A stretch of DNA of 64,000 nucleotides, taken from positions 1-64,000 of the forward strand of contig CAZIFB010000005.1 of assembly GCA_964538915.1 (NCBI GenBank), given 5' to 3'. Both the position numbers and the translations under genes were made by a program. This DNA is from JAEUHQ01 sp964538915. Lineage in GTDB: Bacteria; Planctomycetota; UBA1135; UBA2386. Below the pieces are notes generated by a model. It did not search any database. It was given only the letters and a program-made list of their open reading frames with translations, and was not told the DNA's origin. Of the stretch, positions 24,874 to 33,853 are shown piece after piece (position 1 is the first letter of the stretch; each line of letters begins with the position of its first letter).

Positions 24874-26823
24874 ATGCACGCACGACAACCGCGTCGCGAG
24901 TGGCTCGAGGCCGACGGCCTCGGCGGCTTCGCATCGGGCACGGCCGACCTGGTCCGCACGCGGCGCTACCACGCGCTGCTGTGTGCAGCGACGACGCCCC
25001 CGACGGGCCGCATGGTGCTCGTCGCCGGCCAGGACGTCGAGGTCCGCGTCGGCGGCGATCACCAGCCGCTCGGCGTGCAGGCGTACGGCGAGGGCGTGCT
25101 GCATCCGCGCGGTGACGCCCACGTCGTCGCGTTCGAACACGAACCCTGGCCGCGCTGGGAGTTCGCGTTCGCGAACGGCATGCGCGTCGCCCACGAGCTG
25201 TTCGTCCCGCACGGCCACGCCGCGGTCGTGCAGCGGTGGGAACTGCTGTCTCCGCCGGTGAACGGGGAGCCCGTCGAACTCCGCGTGCGCCCGTTCCTCG
25301 CCGGCCGCGACTACCACACCCTGCGCCGCGAAGCCGACGCGTTCCGCATCGTCGACGAACTGCAGCAGACCGGCGTGCTCTGGCGGCTCTCACACGGCGC
25401 GCCCGAGGTCGTCGCACACGGCAACGGCACGTACACAGCCGAACAACTGTGGTACCGCGGCTTCCTGTACGAGGACGAGCGCGATCGCGGCTACGACGCG
25501 CACGAGGATCTGCTCGCGCCCGGCACGTTCACGTTCGATCTCCGGCGCGGCCCGGCGGAGCTGGTGTTCGCGGTCGAACCGCTCCCCGCGGAACTGCGCT
25601 CGGTGGCCGACTGTCGCACGAGCGAACGGAGTCGCCGTGCCGCGTTCGCCTCGCCGCTGCACCGTGCCGCCGACACCTACGTCGTGGCGCGCGACGGCGG
25701 TCGGTCGCTGATCGCCGGCTATCCGTGGTTCACCGACTGGGGCCGCGACACGTTCCTGTCGATCCGCGGGCTCTGCCTCGCGACCGGCCGCTTCGACGTC
25801 GCTCGCGACGTGCTGTGCGAGTGGGCGAGGCACGTGTCGGGCGGCATGTTGCCGAACCGCTTCCCCGACCAGGGCGACGTCGCCGAGTACCACACCGCCG
25901 ATGCGGCGCTCTGGTTCGTGGTCGCCGCCGACGACTTCCTCCGCCGCACGGATCCGTCCCCGCGCGACCGCAGCATTCTCGAGAGCGCCATCCGCTCGAT
26001 CGTCGACGGCTACGCCGCCGGCACCCGCCACGGCATCGCGATGGACCGATCCGACGGTCTGCTGCGCGCCGGCGAACGCGGGCTCCAGATCACGTGGATG
26101 GACGCCGTCGTCGACGGCAAGGTCGTGACACCTCGCATCGGCAAGCCGGTCGAACTGCAGGCGCTGTGGTTCAACGCCGTCACCATCGCCGCGCGCTTCG
26201 AACCGCGCTGGCGCGAAGTCGCACAGCGCGTGCGGCGATCGTTCGAGGAGCGTTTCTGGGACCACGAACACCGCTGGCTGTGCGACGTGGTGGACGCAGA
26301 ACACGTGCCCGGCGCCGTCGACTCGCGACTGCGCTGCAACCAGATCCTCTCGGTGGGTGGCCTGCCGCACGCGCTGCTCGATGGACCGCGTGCGCTCGAG
26401 GTGGTCGCCGCGGTCGAGCGCGAACTGCTCACGCCGTTCGGGCTCCGCACCCTCGCCCATCGCGAACCCGGCTACTCGCCGGTCTACGCCGGCGACGTGC
26501 GCCAGCGCGACCTCGCGTACCACAACGGCACCGTCTGGCCGTGGCTGATCGGGCCGTTCGTCGAGGCGTGGCTCCGGGTGAACGGCGACACCGCCGCGAA
26601 CCGCGCCACCGCGCGGGCCCGCTTCGTCCGTCCCCTGTTCCGTCATCTCGACGCGGCCGGTCTCGGCCACGTGAGCGAGATCTTCGACGGCGACGCGCCG
26701 CACACGCCGCGCGGCTGTCCTTTCCAGGCCTGGTCGCTCGGCGAGTTGCTGCGCATCGAGGCCGTGTTGTCCGCCCCGACCCATGCCTCCACGAAGGAAG
26801 ACCTCTCCCATGCGATCGCCTGA
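24874..26823 (+). CDS. Glycogen-debranching-type amylo-alpha-1,6-glucosidase
   Basis: A 649-aa protein. The N-terminal about 230 residues form the beta-sandwich domain of bacterial debranching-enzyme relatives (starting REWLEADGLGGFASGTADLVRTRRYHALL, a diagnostic opening). The C-terminal (alpha/alpha)6 glucosidase domain has Y283-P-W-F-T-D-W-G-R-D292 and LAYHNGTVWPWLIGPF. It would hydrolyse alpha-1,6 branches of glycogen or a related glucan in the cytoplasm, as no signal peptide is present. A GGAG at 24862-24865 precedes the ATG. The last 14 bp overlap the next glycosidase gene, so the two probably act together. Confidence 0.92.
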   Translation: MHARQPRREWLEADGLGGFASGTADLVRTRRYHALLCAATTPPTGRMVLVAGQDVEVRVGGDHQPLGVQAYGEGVLHPRGDAHVVAFEHEPWPRWEFAFANGMRVAHELFVPHGHAAVVQRWELLSPPVNGEPVELRVRPFLAGRDYHTLRREADAFRIVDELQQTGVLWRLSHGAPEVVAHGNGTYTAEQLWYRGFLYEDERDRGYDAHEDLLAPGTFTFDLRRGPAELVFAVEPLPAELRSVADCRTSERSRRAAFASPLHRAADTYVVARDGGRSLIAGYPWFTDWGRDTFLSIRGLCLATGRFDVARDVLCEWARHVSGGMLPNRFPDQGDVAEYHTADAALWFVVAADDFLRRTDPSPRDRSILESAIRSIVDGYAAGTRHGIAMDRSDGLLRAGERGLQITWMDAVVDGKVVTPRIGKPVELQALWFNAVTIAARFEPRWREVAQRVRRSFEERFWDHEHRWLCDVVDAEHVPGAVDSRLRCNQILSVGGLPHALLDGPRALEVVAAVERELLTPFGLRTLAHREPGYSPVYAGDVRQRDLAYHNGTVWPWLIGPFVEAWLRVNGDTAANRATARARFVRPLFRHLDAAGLGHVSEIFDGDAPHTPRGCPFQAWSLGELLRIEAVLSAPTHASTKEDLSHAIA

Positions 26824-29521
26824 CCGAGCCGAGTTCGCGCGCCTCGACGCCGATGCCCGCCGTACCGAGAACTGGAAGCGATGGGGCCCCTACCTGTCCG
26901 AGCGGCAGTGGGGCACCGTGCGCGAGGACTACAGCGCCGACGGCGACTGCTGGAACTACTTCCCGCACGACCACGCCAGGAGCCGCGCCTATCGCTGGGG
27001 CGAAGACGGCCTGCTCGGCATCACCGATCGCGAGTGCCGCCTGTGCTTCGGGCTCGCGCTGTGGAACGGCAAGGATGCGATCCTGAAGGAGCGTCTCTTC
27101 GGGCTCACCGGTCCCCAGGGCAACCACGGCGAGGACGTGAAGGAGAACTGGTACTACCTCGATTCGACGCCGACGCATTCGTACATGCGCGGCCTCTACC
27201 AGTACCCGCACGCGGCGTACCCGTACGAGCAGCTCGTGCGCGCGAACCGCGAGCGCGGCCTGAACGAGCGGGAGTTCGAGCTCGAGGACACCGGCGTGCT
27301 CGAGGACGATCGCTTCTGCGACGTCGAGGTCGAGTACGCGAAGGCTTCGCCCGACGACGTGCTGATCCGCGTCACGGTGCACAACCGCGGGCCGGAGGCG
27401 ACCGAGCTGCACGTGCTGCCGCAGCTGTGGTTCCGCAACACGTGGTCGTGGGGCCGCACCGGCGAGGGCTACTGGCGGAAGCCGTCCCTCTCGGCGCAAC
27501 CGGACGGCGCCGTCGCGGCGGAGCACGAAACGCTCGGTCGCATGCGCTGGCACGCCGCGCCCGTCCAGGGCCGTGCGCCGGAACTGCTGTTCACCGAGAA
27601 CGAGACGAACGTCCAGCGCCTGTTCGCCGCCGCGAACCCGCAGCCGTACGTGAAGGACGCGTTCCACCGCCGCGTCGTCGACGGCGACTCGTCTGCCGTG
27701 AACCCCGCCGCAACCGGAACGAAGTGCGCCGCGTGGTACCGCCTGCGCATCGAGGCGCAGGACAGCGTCACGCTCGAGCTGCGACTGCGGTCGGCCGAAG
27801 CGGCGGGAGCGCCGTTCGGTCCCGAGTTCGCGCGCACGTTCGCGCAGCGGCGAGCGGAAGCCGACGCGTTCCACCGCGCGATCACGCCGGCCGAGCTGAC
27901 GGAGCAGGAACGCACCGTGCACCGCCAGGCGTGCGCCGGCCTGCTCTGGAGCAAGCAGTTCTATCACCTCGACGTGGCCGCCTGGCTCGAGGGCGATCCA
28001 GCGCAACCGCCGCCGCCCGAGGGGCGCCGCGCGGGGCGCAACGCCGACTGGAAGCACCTCTACAACCGCGACGTCGTGTCGATGCCCGACAAGTGGGAGT
28101 ACCCGTGGTACGCGGCGTGGGATCTCGCCTTCCACATGGTCCCGCTCGCGAAGCTCGACCCGCACTTCGCGAAGGAGCAGCTGCTGCTCCTCCTGCGCGA
28201 GTGGTACATGCTGCCGAACGGCCAGCTGCCGGCGTACGAGTTCGCGTTCGGCGACGTCAATCCGCCCGTGCACGCGTGGGCCTGCTGGCGCGTCTACAAG
28301 ATGACGGGACAGCGCGGCGAACGCGACCGCACGTTCCTCGGCAAGGCGTTCCACAAGCTGCTGCTCAACTTCACCTGGTGGGTGAACAGGAAGGACGAGA
28401 ACGGCAAGCACGTGTTCGGGGGCGGATTCCTCGGGCTCGACAACATCGGCGTTTTCGATCGCAGCAAGCCGTTGCCGACCGGCGGTCATCTCGAACAGGC
28501 GGACGGCACCGCATGGATGGCGTTCTACTGCGCGACGATGCTCGCGATGGCGCTCGAGCTCGCGAAGGAGGATCCGGCGTACGAGGACGTGGCGTCGAAG
28601 TTCTTCGAGCACTTCGTCGCGATCACCGCGGCGATGAACACCGTCGGCGGCACCGGCCTGTGGGACGAGCAGGACGGCTTCTACCACGACCAGATTCGCA
28701 TCGGGAACGAGACGCGACGCCTTCGCATCCGCTCGATGGTCGGACTGATTCCGCTCTTCGCATGCGAAGTGCTGGAGAGCGCGCGCCTCGCGAAGCTGCC
28801 CGGCTTCCAGAAGCGCATGCGGTGGTTCCTCGACAACCGCCCCGATCTCGCGCGCCACGTGACCGTCGGCGGCGACCACGAGGGCGAACACGGGCATCTG
28901 CTCCTGGCGATCCCGTCGCGCGACCAGCTCGTGCGGGTGCTGCAGCGTGTTCTCGACGAAACGGGGTTCCTGAGCCCCTTCGGTGTGCGGTCGTTGTCGG
29001 CCGAACACCGCGAGCACCCGTTCGTGCTCGACGTCGACGGCCAGCAGCACCGCGTCGACTACGTGCCCGGCGAAGGCAATACGCGCCTCTTCGGCGGCAA
29101 CAGCAATTGGCGCGGGCCGATCTGGTTCCCCGTCAACTTCCTCCTGATCGAAGCGATCGAGCGTTACCACCACTTCTACGGCGACGACGTGCGTGTCGAG
29201 TGCCCGACGGGCTCGGGCCGCTGGCTCGACCTCGGCGAGGTCGCCGACGAGCTGAACCATCGCCTCGCAAAGCTGTTCCTGCCCGACGACGGCGGCGTGC
29301 GGCCGTGCCGCGGCGACACGATCTGCCCGGTCTCACACCCGCACCGCGAGCACGTGCTCTTCCACGAGTACTTCGACGGCGACACGGGACGCGGCTGCGG
29401 CGCGAGCCATCAGACCGGCTGGACCGCGCTCGTCGCTCGCTGCATCGAGAAGCGCGCGCGGCGGCGCGGCGAGACGGCGATGCCGGCGGCGCTGGCAACC
29501 GCGGTCGGCGCGGCACCGTGA
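26810..29521 (+). CDS. GH63-like glucosidase (mannosylglycerate/oligosaccharide glucosidase family)
   Basis: A 903-aa cytoplasmic protein resembling the large bacterial 'glucosidase' branch of the GH63/MGH superfamily. It begins RRTENWKRWGPYLSERQWGTVREDYS, a highly conserved family opening, and contains EYPWYAAWDLAFHMVPLA, ADGTAWMAFYCATMLAMALELA and NSNWRGPIWFPVNFLLIEA. These belong to an (alpha/alpha)6 catalytic barrel. Substrates of this branch are poorly known; glucosylated small molecules or oligosaccharides are likely. The ATG at 26810 has AAGGAAG at 26794-26800, and overlaps the debranching gene by 14 bp. It ends 7 bp before the aquaporin gene. Confidence 0.9.
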   Translation: MRSPDRAEFARLDADARRTENWKRWGPYLSERQWGTVREDYSADGDCWNYFPHDHARSRAYRWGEDGLLGITDRECRLCFGLALWNGKDAILKERLFGLTGPQGNHGEDVKENWYYLDSTPTHSYMRGLYQYPHAAYPYEQLVRANRERGLNEREFELEDTGVLEDDRFCDVEVEYAKASPDDVLIRVTVHNRGPEATELHVLPQLWFRNTWSWGRTGEGYWRKPSLSAQPDGAVAAEHETLGRMRWHAAPVQGRAPELLFTENETNVQRLFAAANPQPYVKDAFHRRVVDGDSSAVNPAATGTKCAAWYRLRIEAQDSVTLELRLRSAEAAGAPFGPEFARTFAQRRAEADAFHRAITPAELTEQERTVHRQACAGLLWSKQFYHLDVAAWLEGDPAQPPPPEGRRAGRNADWKHLYNRDVVSMPDKWEYPWYAAWDLAFHMVPLAKLDPHFAKEQLLLLLREWYMLPNGQLPAYEFAFGDVNPPVHAWACWRVYKMTGQRGERDRTFLGKAFHKLLLNFTWWVNRKDENGKHVFGGGFLGLDNIGVFDRSKPLPTGGHLEQADGTAWMAFYCATMLAMALELAKEDPAYEDVASKFFEHFVAITAAMNTVGGTGLWDEQDGFYHDQIRIGNETRRLRIRSMVGLIPLFACEVLESARLAKLPGFQKRMRWFLDNRPDLARHVTVGGDHEGEHGHLLLAIPSRDQLVRVLQRVLDETGFLSPFGVRSLSAEHREHPFVLDVDGQQHRVDYVPGEGNTRLFGGNSNWRGPIWFPVNFLLIEAIERYHHFYGDDVRVECPTGSGRWLDLGEVADELNHRLAKLFLPDDGGVRPCRGDTICPVSHPHREHVLFHEYFDGDTGRGCGASHQTGWTALVARCIEKRARRRGETAMPAALATAVGAAP

Positions 29522-29528
29522 GGCGACC

Positions 29529-30299
29529 ATGACGAAGGACCGGATCGTCGCAGCGGCACTCGACGGCGCGCTGCTCCTGCTCTTCATGCTGTCGGCAGGC
29601 TTGTTCGGCGCGCTGCTCGAAGCGCCCGAGGGCCCGCTCCACGCGGCGATCGCGGATCCCTTCTGGCGAAGGGCGCTCATGGGCCTCGCGATGGGCGCGA
29701 CCGCGGTGGCACTCATCCGATCGCCGATGGGCCAGCGCAGCGGAGCGCACATGAATCCGGCGACGACGTTCACCTTCTGGCGCCTCGGCCGCGTGCCTGC
29801 AGCGCTAGCGGCGATCTATTCGGTCGCGCAGTTCGTCGGTGGAACGATCGGCATCCTGCTCGCCGCGGCGATCACGCCCGCCGTCGCGGGACCGCAAGTG
29901 CACTTCGTCGCGACGCGGCCCGGGCCATGGGGAGCGTCGCCGGCATTCCTGGCCGAAGCGGCCATGACCTTCGTGCTGATGAGCCTCGTGTTGCGCGTCA
30001 GCCAGAGCCGCCGGTGGAACCGCTTCACCCCGTTCGTCGCCGGCACTCTCGTGTGCCTCTACATCACGTTCGAAGCGCCGATCTCGGGCATGAGCATGAA
30101 CCCGGCGCGCACGTTCGCGAGTGCGTTCGCGGCGCGGGACTTCACCGCGTTCTGGCTGTACGCGACCGCGCCGCTGCTCGGCATGCTGCTCGCCGCGGAG
30201 TGGTTCGTTCGTGGTTCGGGACACACCGTGCACTGCGCCAAGCTGCATCACGACAACCCGCACAGGTGCCCGTTCCGGTGCGGCTGGGACGCGGCGTGA
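29529..30299 (+). CDS. MIP-family channel (aquaporin or aquaglyceroporin)
   Basis: A 256-aa six-helix membrane channel of the MIP family. Both pore NPA motifs are kept: N76-P-A-T in HMNPATTF and N191-P-A-R in MSMNPARTF. The MIP family conducts water, glycerol or similar small neutral solutes. The C-terminus is unusual for the family: a Cys/His-rich stretch HTVHCAKLHHDNPHRCPFRC that could bind a metal. Its place between a glucosidase and a GMC oxidoreductase suggests passage of glycerol or another compatible solute in the same pathway. Confidence 0.93.
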   Translation: MTKDRIVAAALDGALLLLFMLSAGLFGALLEAPEGPLHAAIADPFWRRALMGLAMGATAVALIRSPMGQRSGAHMNPATTFTFWRLGRVPAALAAIYSVAQFVGGTIGILLAAAITPAVAGPQVHFVATRPGPWGASPAFLAEAAMTFVLMSLVLRVSQSRRWNRFTPFVAGTLVCLYITFEAPISGMSMNPARTFASAFAARDFTAFWLYATAPLLGMLLAAEWFVRGSGHTVHCAKLHHDNPHRCPFRCGWDAA

Positions 30300-30330
30300 A
30301 ACGCGCGGGCGCCGACCGCATCGAACCGGC

Positions 30331-31905
30331 ATGGACCACTACGACGTCGTGATCGTCGGCACGGGCGCAGGCGGCGGAACGCTGCTCCACGAACTCGCGC
30401 CCACCGGACTGCGCATCCTCGTCCTCGAACGCGGTGACCACCTGCCGCGGGAGAAGGAGAACTGGGACCCCAAGTCCGTGTTCGTCGACGGCCGCTACAA
30501 GACGCACGAGGAGTGGCTCGACAAGTCGGGCCGCGCGTTCCATCCGAGCACGCACTACTGCGTCGGCGGGAACACCAAGGTCTACGGCGCCGCGCTGTTC
30601 CGCTTCCGCGAGCGCGACTTCGAACGCGTCGAGCACTTCGGCGGCGTGTCGCCCGAGTGGCCGCTGCGCTACGCCGACTTCGAGCCGTGGTACACCGCGG
30701 CCGAGCGGCTCTACCAGGTGCGCGGCGAACGCGGCGTCGATCCGACGGAGCCGTGGTCCAGCGCGCCGTACCCGTTCCCGCGGGTCGAGCACGAGCCGCG
30801 CATCCGCCAGCTGCACGACGACCTCGAGGGCGTCGGACTGCGTCCGTTCCACGTGCCGCTCGGCGTCCGCCTCGACGAGCGCCGCCGCTCGCAGAGCCCG
30901 TGCATCCGCTGCAGCACGTGCGACGGCTTCCCCTGCCTCGTGCACGCGAAGTGCGACGCCGAGACCACCTGTGTGCTGCCCGCTCTCGCGTATCCCAACG
31001 TGACCCTGCTGACCGGCGCGAAGGTCGAACGTCTGCTCACCAATGCGAGCGGTACCGCGGTGACGTCGGTCGTCGTGACCCGCGACGGCCGCGAAGAGCA
31101 CTATTCGGGCGGAGTCGTCGTCGTCGCGTGCGGCGCGGTGAACTCCGCCGCACTGCTGCTGCGCTCGGCCAACGAACGGCACCGACAAGGCCTGGCGAAC
31201 CGCTCCGGCGTCGTCGGCCGCAACTACATGTGCCACGTGAACTCCGTCTTGCTGGCGATCTCGCGCCATCCGAACCCGACGGTGTTCCAGAAGACGATCG
31301 CCGTGAACGACTGGTACTTCGGCGGCACGGCCGCCGACCGGCCGCTCGGCCACGTCTCGATGGTCGGCAAGTCGGACCGCGTCGTGCTGAAGGCGGGCGC
31401 ACCGCCGTTCGCGCCGGGCTTCGTACTCGAGAAGATGGCCGCGCACTCGCTCGACTTCTGGCTGACGACGGAGGACCTGCCGCTCGCGCAGAACCGCGTG
31501 CGGCTCGCCGACGACGGGCGCATCGTGCTCGACTACACGCCGAACAACCTCGAAGCCCACGCGCGTCTGCGTCGCGTGCTGCAGGCGACGCTGCAACGCA
31601 TGGCGCGACAGAGCGGCCGCTGGCTCGAGCGCAGCATCCTGCTCGGCAAGCGGATTCCGCTGGACGGCGTCGCCCACCAGTGCGGCACCGTGCGCTTCGG
31701 CGACGATCCGACGACTTCGGCACTCGATCTCGACTGCAAGGCGCACGATCTCGACAACCTCTACGTCGTCGACGGTTCGTTCTTCGTGTCGAGCAGCGCG
31801 GTGAACCCGGCACTGACCATCGCGGCGAACGCGATCCGCGTCGGCTCCCACCTTCGCGAACGGCTCGGCGTCGGCGCCAATGCGATGGCGGGGGCCACGT
31901 CATGA
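30331..31905 (+). CDS. GMC-family FAD-dependent oxidoreductase with a cysteine cluster
   Basis: A 524-aa GMC oxidoreductase. The FAD motif is G10-T-G-A-G-G15. The C-terminal catalytic pair appears as His449 in AHQCGTVRFG and Asn492 in SSAVNPALTIAANA. A conserved Cys-rich segment, C191-x2-C194-x2-C197-x4-C202-x5-C208, could bind an Fe-S cluster, as in bacterial FAD-glucose dehydrogenases. There is no signal peptide. The enzyme likely oxidises a sugar or polyol. The GCATCGAACCGGCATG element at 30318-30333 includes its start codon; no Shine-Dalgarno is visible. The next gene overlaps its stop (ATGA). Confidence 0.92.
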   Translation: MDHYDVVIVGTGAGGGTLLHELAPTGLRILVLERGDHLPREKENWDPKSVFVDGRYKTHEEWLDKSGRAFHPSTHYCVGGNTKVYGAALFRFRERDFERVEHFGGVSPEWPLRYADFEPWYTAAERLYQVRGERGVDPTEPWSSAPYPFPRVEHEPRIRQLHDDLEGVGLRPFHVPLGVRLDERRRSQSPCIRCSTCDGFPCLVHAKCDAETTCVLPALAYPNVTLLTGAKVERLLTNASGTAVTSVVVTRDGREEHYSGGVVVVACGAVNSAALLLRSANERHRQGLANRSGVVGRNYMCHVNSVLLAISRHPNPTVFQKTIAVNDWYFGGTAADRPLGHVSMVGKSDRVVLKAGAPPFAPGFVLEKMAAHSLDFWLTTEDLPLAQNRVRLADDGRIVLDYTPNNLEAHARLRRVLQATLQRMARQSGRWLERSILLGKRIPLDGVAHQCGTVRFGDDPTTSALDLDCKAHDLDNLYVVDGSFFVSSSAVNPALTIAANAIRVGSHLRERLGVGANAMAGATS

Positions 31906-32822
31906 GACGACCATCGACGCGGCTCTTCGTCGCGTGGGTTCTCGCCGCGGCGCTCCCCGCGCAGGAGCCCGTCGTCGTCACGACGGTCGGCATCACCGTG
32001 CGCGACCTCGATCGGTCGATCCGCTTCTACACCGACGTGCTGCGGTTCGTCGTCGTCGAACGACGCGACGCACACGGCGCCGCGGAGGAACGGCTGCGCG
32101 GCGTCTTCGGCACACACACCGAGACCGCGGTCTTGCGGCTCGGCGACGAACGCATCGAGCTGGTCGAGTTCCTCGCCCCGCGCGGTCGGTCGATGCCCGA
32201 GGACTCGCACAGCAACGACCGCTGGTTCCAGCACGTCGCGATCGTCGTGAGCGACATGGACGTCGCCTACGCGCGACTGCGAGAGCAGCGCGTGCAGCAC
32301 GCTTCGCCGGTGCCGCAGACGCTGCCCGCATCCAACCCCGACGCCGGCGGCATCCGCGCCTTCTACTTCCAGGACCCCGACGGTCACCCGCTCGAGGTGC
32401 TGCAGTTCCCGCCGGGCAAGGGCGACCCGAAGTGGCACGTGCCGACCAAAGCGCTCTTCCTCGGCATCGACCACACCGCGATCGTGGTCGCGGACACCGA
32501 CGCGAGCCTCGCCTTCTGGCGCGACCGGGTCGGCCTCACCGTCGCCGGGCACGCCGACAACCATGGCGAGGAACAGGAGCGGCTCAACAACGTGCACGGC
32601 GCGCACCTTCGTATCACGACGCTGCGCGGCGCGGCGGGCCCCGGCGTCGAGCTGCTCGAGTATCTGACGCCGCGCACCGGACGCGCGATGCCCGCGGACA
32701 CCGCGGCGAACGATCTGTGGCACTGGTTCGTGACGGTCGAGCCCGCACGCCGCGAGCCGAAGGGTCTCGTCGCCGATCCGGACGGCCACCGCGTCCTGTT
32801 CGCGTCGTCGCCTGTTCGGTAA
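31902..32822 (+). CDS. Secreted double VOC (glyoxalase/bleomycin-resistance fold) protein
   Basis: A 306-aa protein with a cleavable signal peptide (TRLFVAWVLAAALPAQE) followed by two VOC domains, about residues 26-165 and 185-305. Domain 1 begins TTVGITVRDLDRSIRFYTDVLRF and includes YFQDPDGHPLEVLQF; domain 2 begins GIDHTAIVVADTDASLAFWRDRVGL and ends VADPDGHRVLFA. VOC proteins are usually cytoplasmic metal-dependent lyases, isomerases or dioxygenases; export of a tandem VOC protein is uncommon. The ATG at 31902 overlaps the GMC stop by 4 bp, so it may act on the GMC product. Substrate unknown. Confidence 0.85.
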   Translation: MRRPSTRLFVAWVLAAALPAQEPVVVTTVGITVRDLDRSIRFYTDVLRFVVVERRDAHGAAEERLRGVFGTHTETAVLRLGDERIELVEFLAPRGRSMPEDSHSNDRWFQHVAIVVSDMDVAYARLREQRVQHASPVPQTLPASNPDAGGIRAFYFQDPDGHPLEVLQFPPGKGDPKWHVPTKALFLGIDHTAIVVADTDASLAFWRDRVGLTVAGHADNHGEEQERLNNVHGAHLRITTLRGAAGPGVELLEYLTPRTGRAMPADTAANDLWHWFVTVEPARREPKGLVADPDGHRVLFASSPVR

Positions 32823-32852
32823 CCACCGGCCTTCGCCGGGCATCCAACCGGC

Positions 32853-33818
32853 ATGAACGCGAACAACGCTCCTTGGGTCATCGTGCTCGCCGCCGGCTCG
32901 GGCACGCGTCTGTCGACCCTCACCGTCGGCGCCGACGGAGTGGTGGTGCCGAAGCAGTTCTGCTCGCTGCGCGGCGGTCGCACCCTGCTGCTGGACACGA
33001 TCGACCGCGCGCTGCACATCACGTCGCGCGAACGGATCGTCGTCGTGGTCGCCGCGGACCACGAACGGTGGTGGCAGCCGCAGCTCGCGTGCCTGCCGTC
33101 GGAGAACGTGATCGTGCAGCCGCGCAACCGCGGCACGACCGCCGGGCTGCTGCTTCCGCTGTCGCACGTGCTGGCCCGCGACCCTGCCGCCCACGTCGCG
33201 GTCCTCCCGAGCGATCACCACGTCGCCGAGCCCACGGTACTGAACGGCGCGATGCACACGGCCCTGCGCCAGGTGGCCGCGGAACCGGACAGGGTCGTGC
33301 TGCTCGGCATCTCCCCCGACTCCCCGGACACCGAGTACGGCTGGATCCTCCCGCTGTCGAACGAACGTTCGCTGCAACCCGTCGCCGCGTTCGTCGAGAA
33401 GCCACCGCTCGCCCGTGCGACGGTGCTGATGAACGCCGGCGCGGTGTGGAACTCGTTCCTGTTCGCGGCCTCGGCCCGCACGCTCTGGCAGATGTGCGCG
33501 CGGCACGCACCGGAAGTCGCCGCGGCGCTCACGAATGCGCGCCAGCTCGATGCTCGTTCGCTCGACGCGGTCTACTCCGTGCTCCCGGCGATCGACATGT
33601 CGGCGACCGTCTTCGGCGGCTCCGCGTCGGATCTGCTGCTGCTCCGCGTTCCGTCGTGCGGCTGGACCGACCTCGGAACACCGCCGCGCGTGGTCGAGTG
33701 CGTTCGCCGCCTCGAACGCCGCCGCCCGCCGCAGCGGGCTCAGTGGTTCGCGACGGTCGACCTCGCCCGCGCGGCGCTCCACCCGGCTTCGTCGCGACTC
33801 GTCGCGGTCGGCGCCTGA
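32853..33818 (+). CDS. Sugar-phosphate nucleotidyltransferase (mannose-1-phosphate guanylyltransferase-like)
   Basis: A 321-aa protein with the nucleotidyltransferase signature APWVIVLAAGSGTRLSTLT at residues 6-24. Downstream motifs are VVPKQFCSL, QPRNRGTTAGLLLPL, AVLPSDHHV and AAFVEKPP. The middle motifs resemble mannose-1-phosphate guanylyltransferase, making GDP-mannose, though related specificities are possible. It lacks the C-terminal phosphomannose isomerase domain of longer versions. Its leader carries a GCATCCAACCGGCATG element at 32840-32855 and no purine-rich ribosome-binding site. Confidence 0.86.
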   Translation: MNANNAPWVIVLAAGSGTRLSTLTVGADGVVVPKQFCSLRGGRTLLLDTIDRALHITSRERIVVVVAADHERWWQPQLACLPSENVIVQPRNRGTTAGLLLPLSHVLARDPAAHVAVLPSDHHVAEPTVLNGAMHTALRQVAAEPDRVVLLGISPDSPDTEYGWILPLSNERSLQPVAAFVEKPPLARATVLMNAGAVWNSFLFAASARTLWQMCARHAPEVAAALTNARQLDARSLDAVYSVLPAIDMSATVFGGSASDLLLLRVPSCGWTDLGTPPRVVECVRRLERRRPPQRAQWFATVDLARAALHPASSRLVAVGA

Positions 33819-33853
33819 CGAAACCCGAGCCTGCGCCACGCATCGGAACACCC

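Noticed and set aside
26429..29260. 943-codon minus-strand open frame opposite the glycosidases
   Set aside because: No domain signals; the opposite strand encodes full-length GH63-like and debranching proteins.
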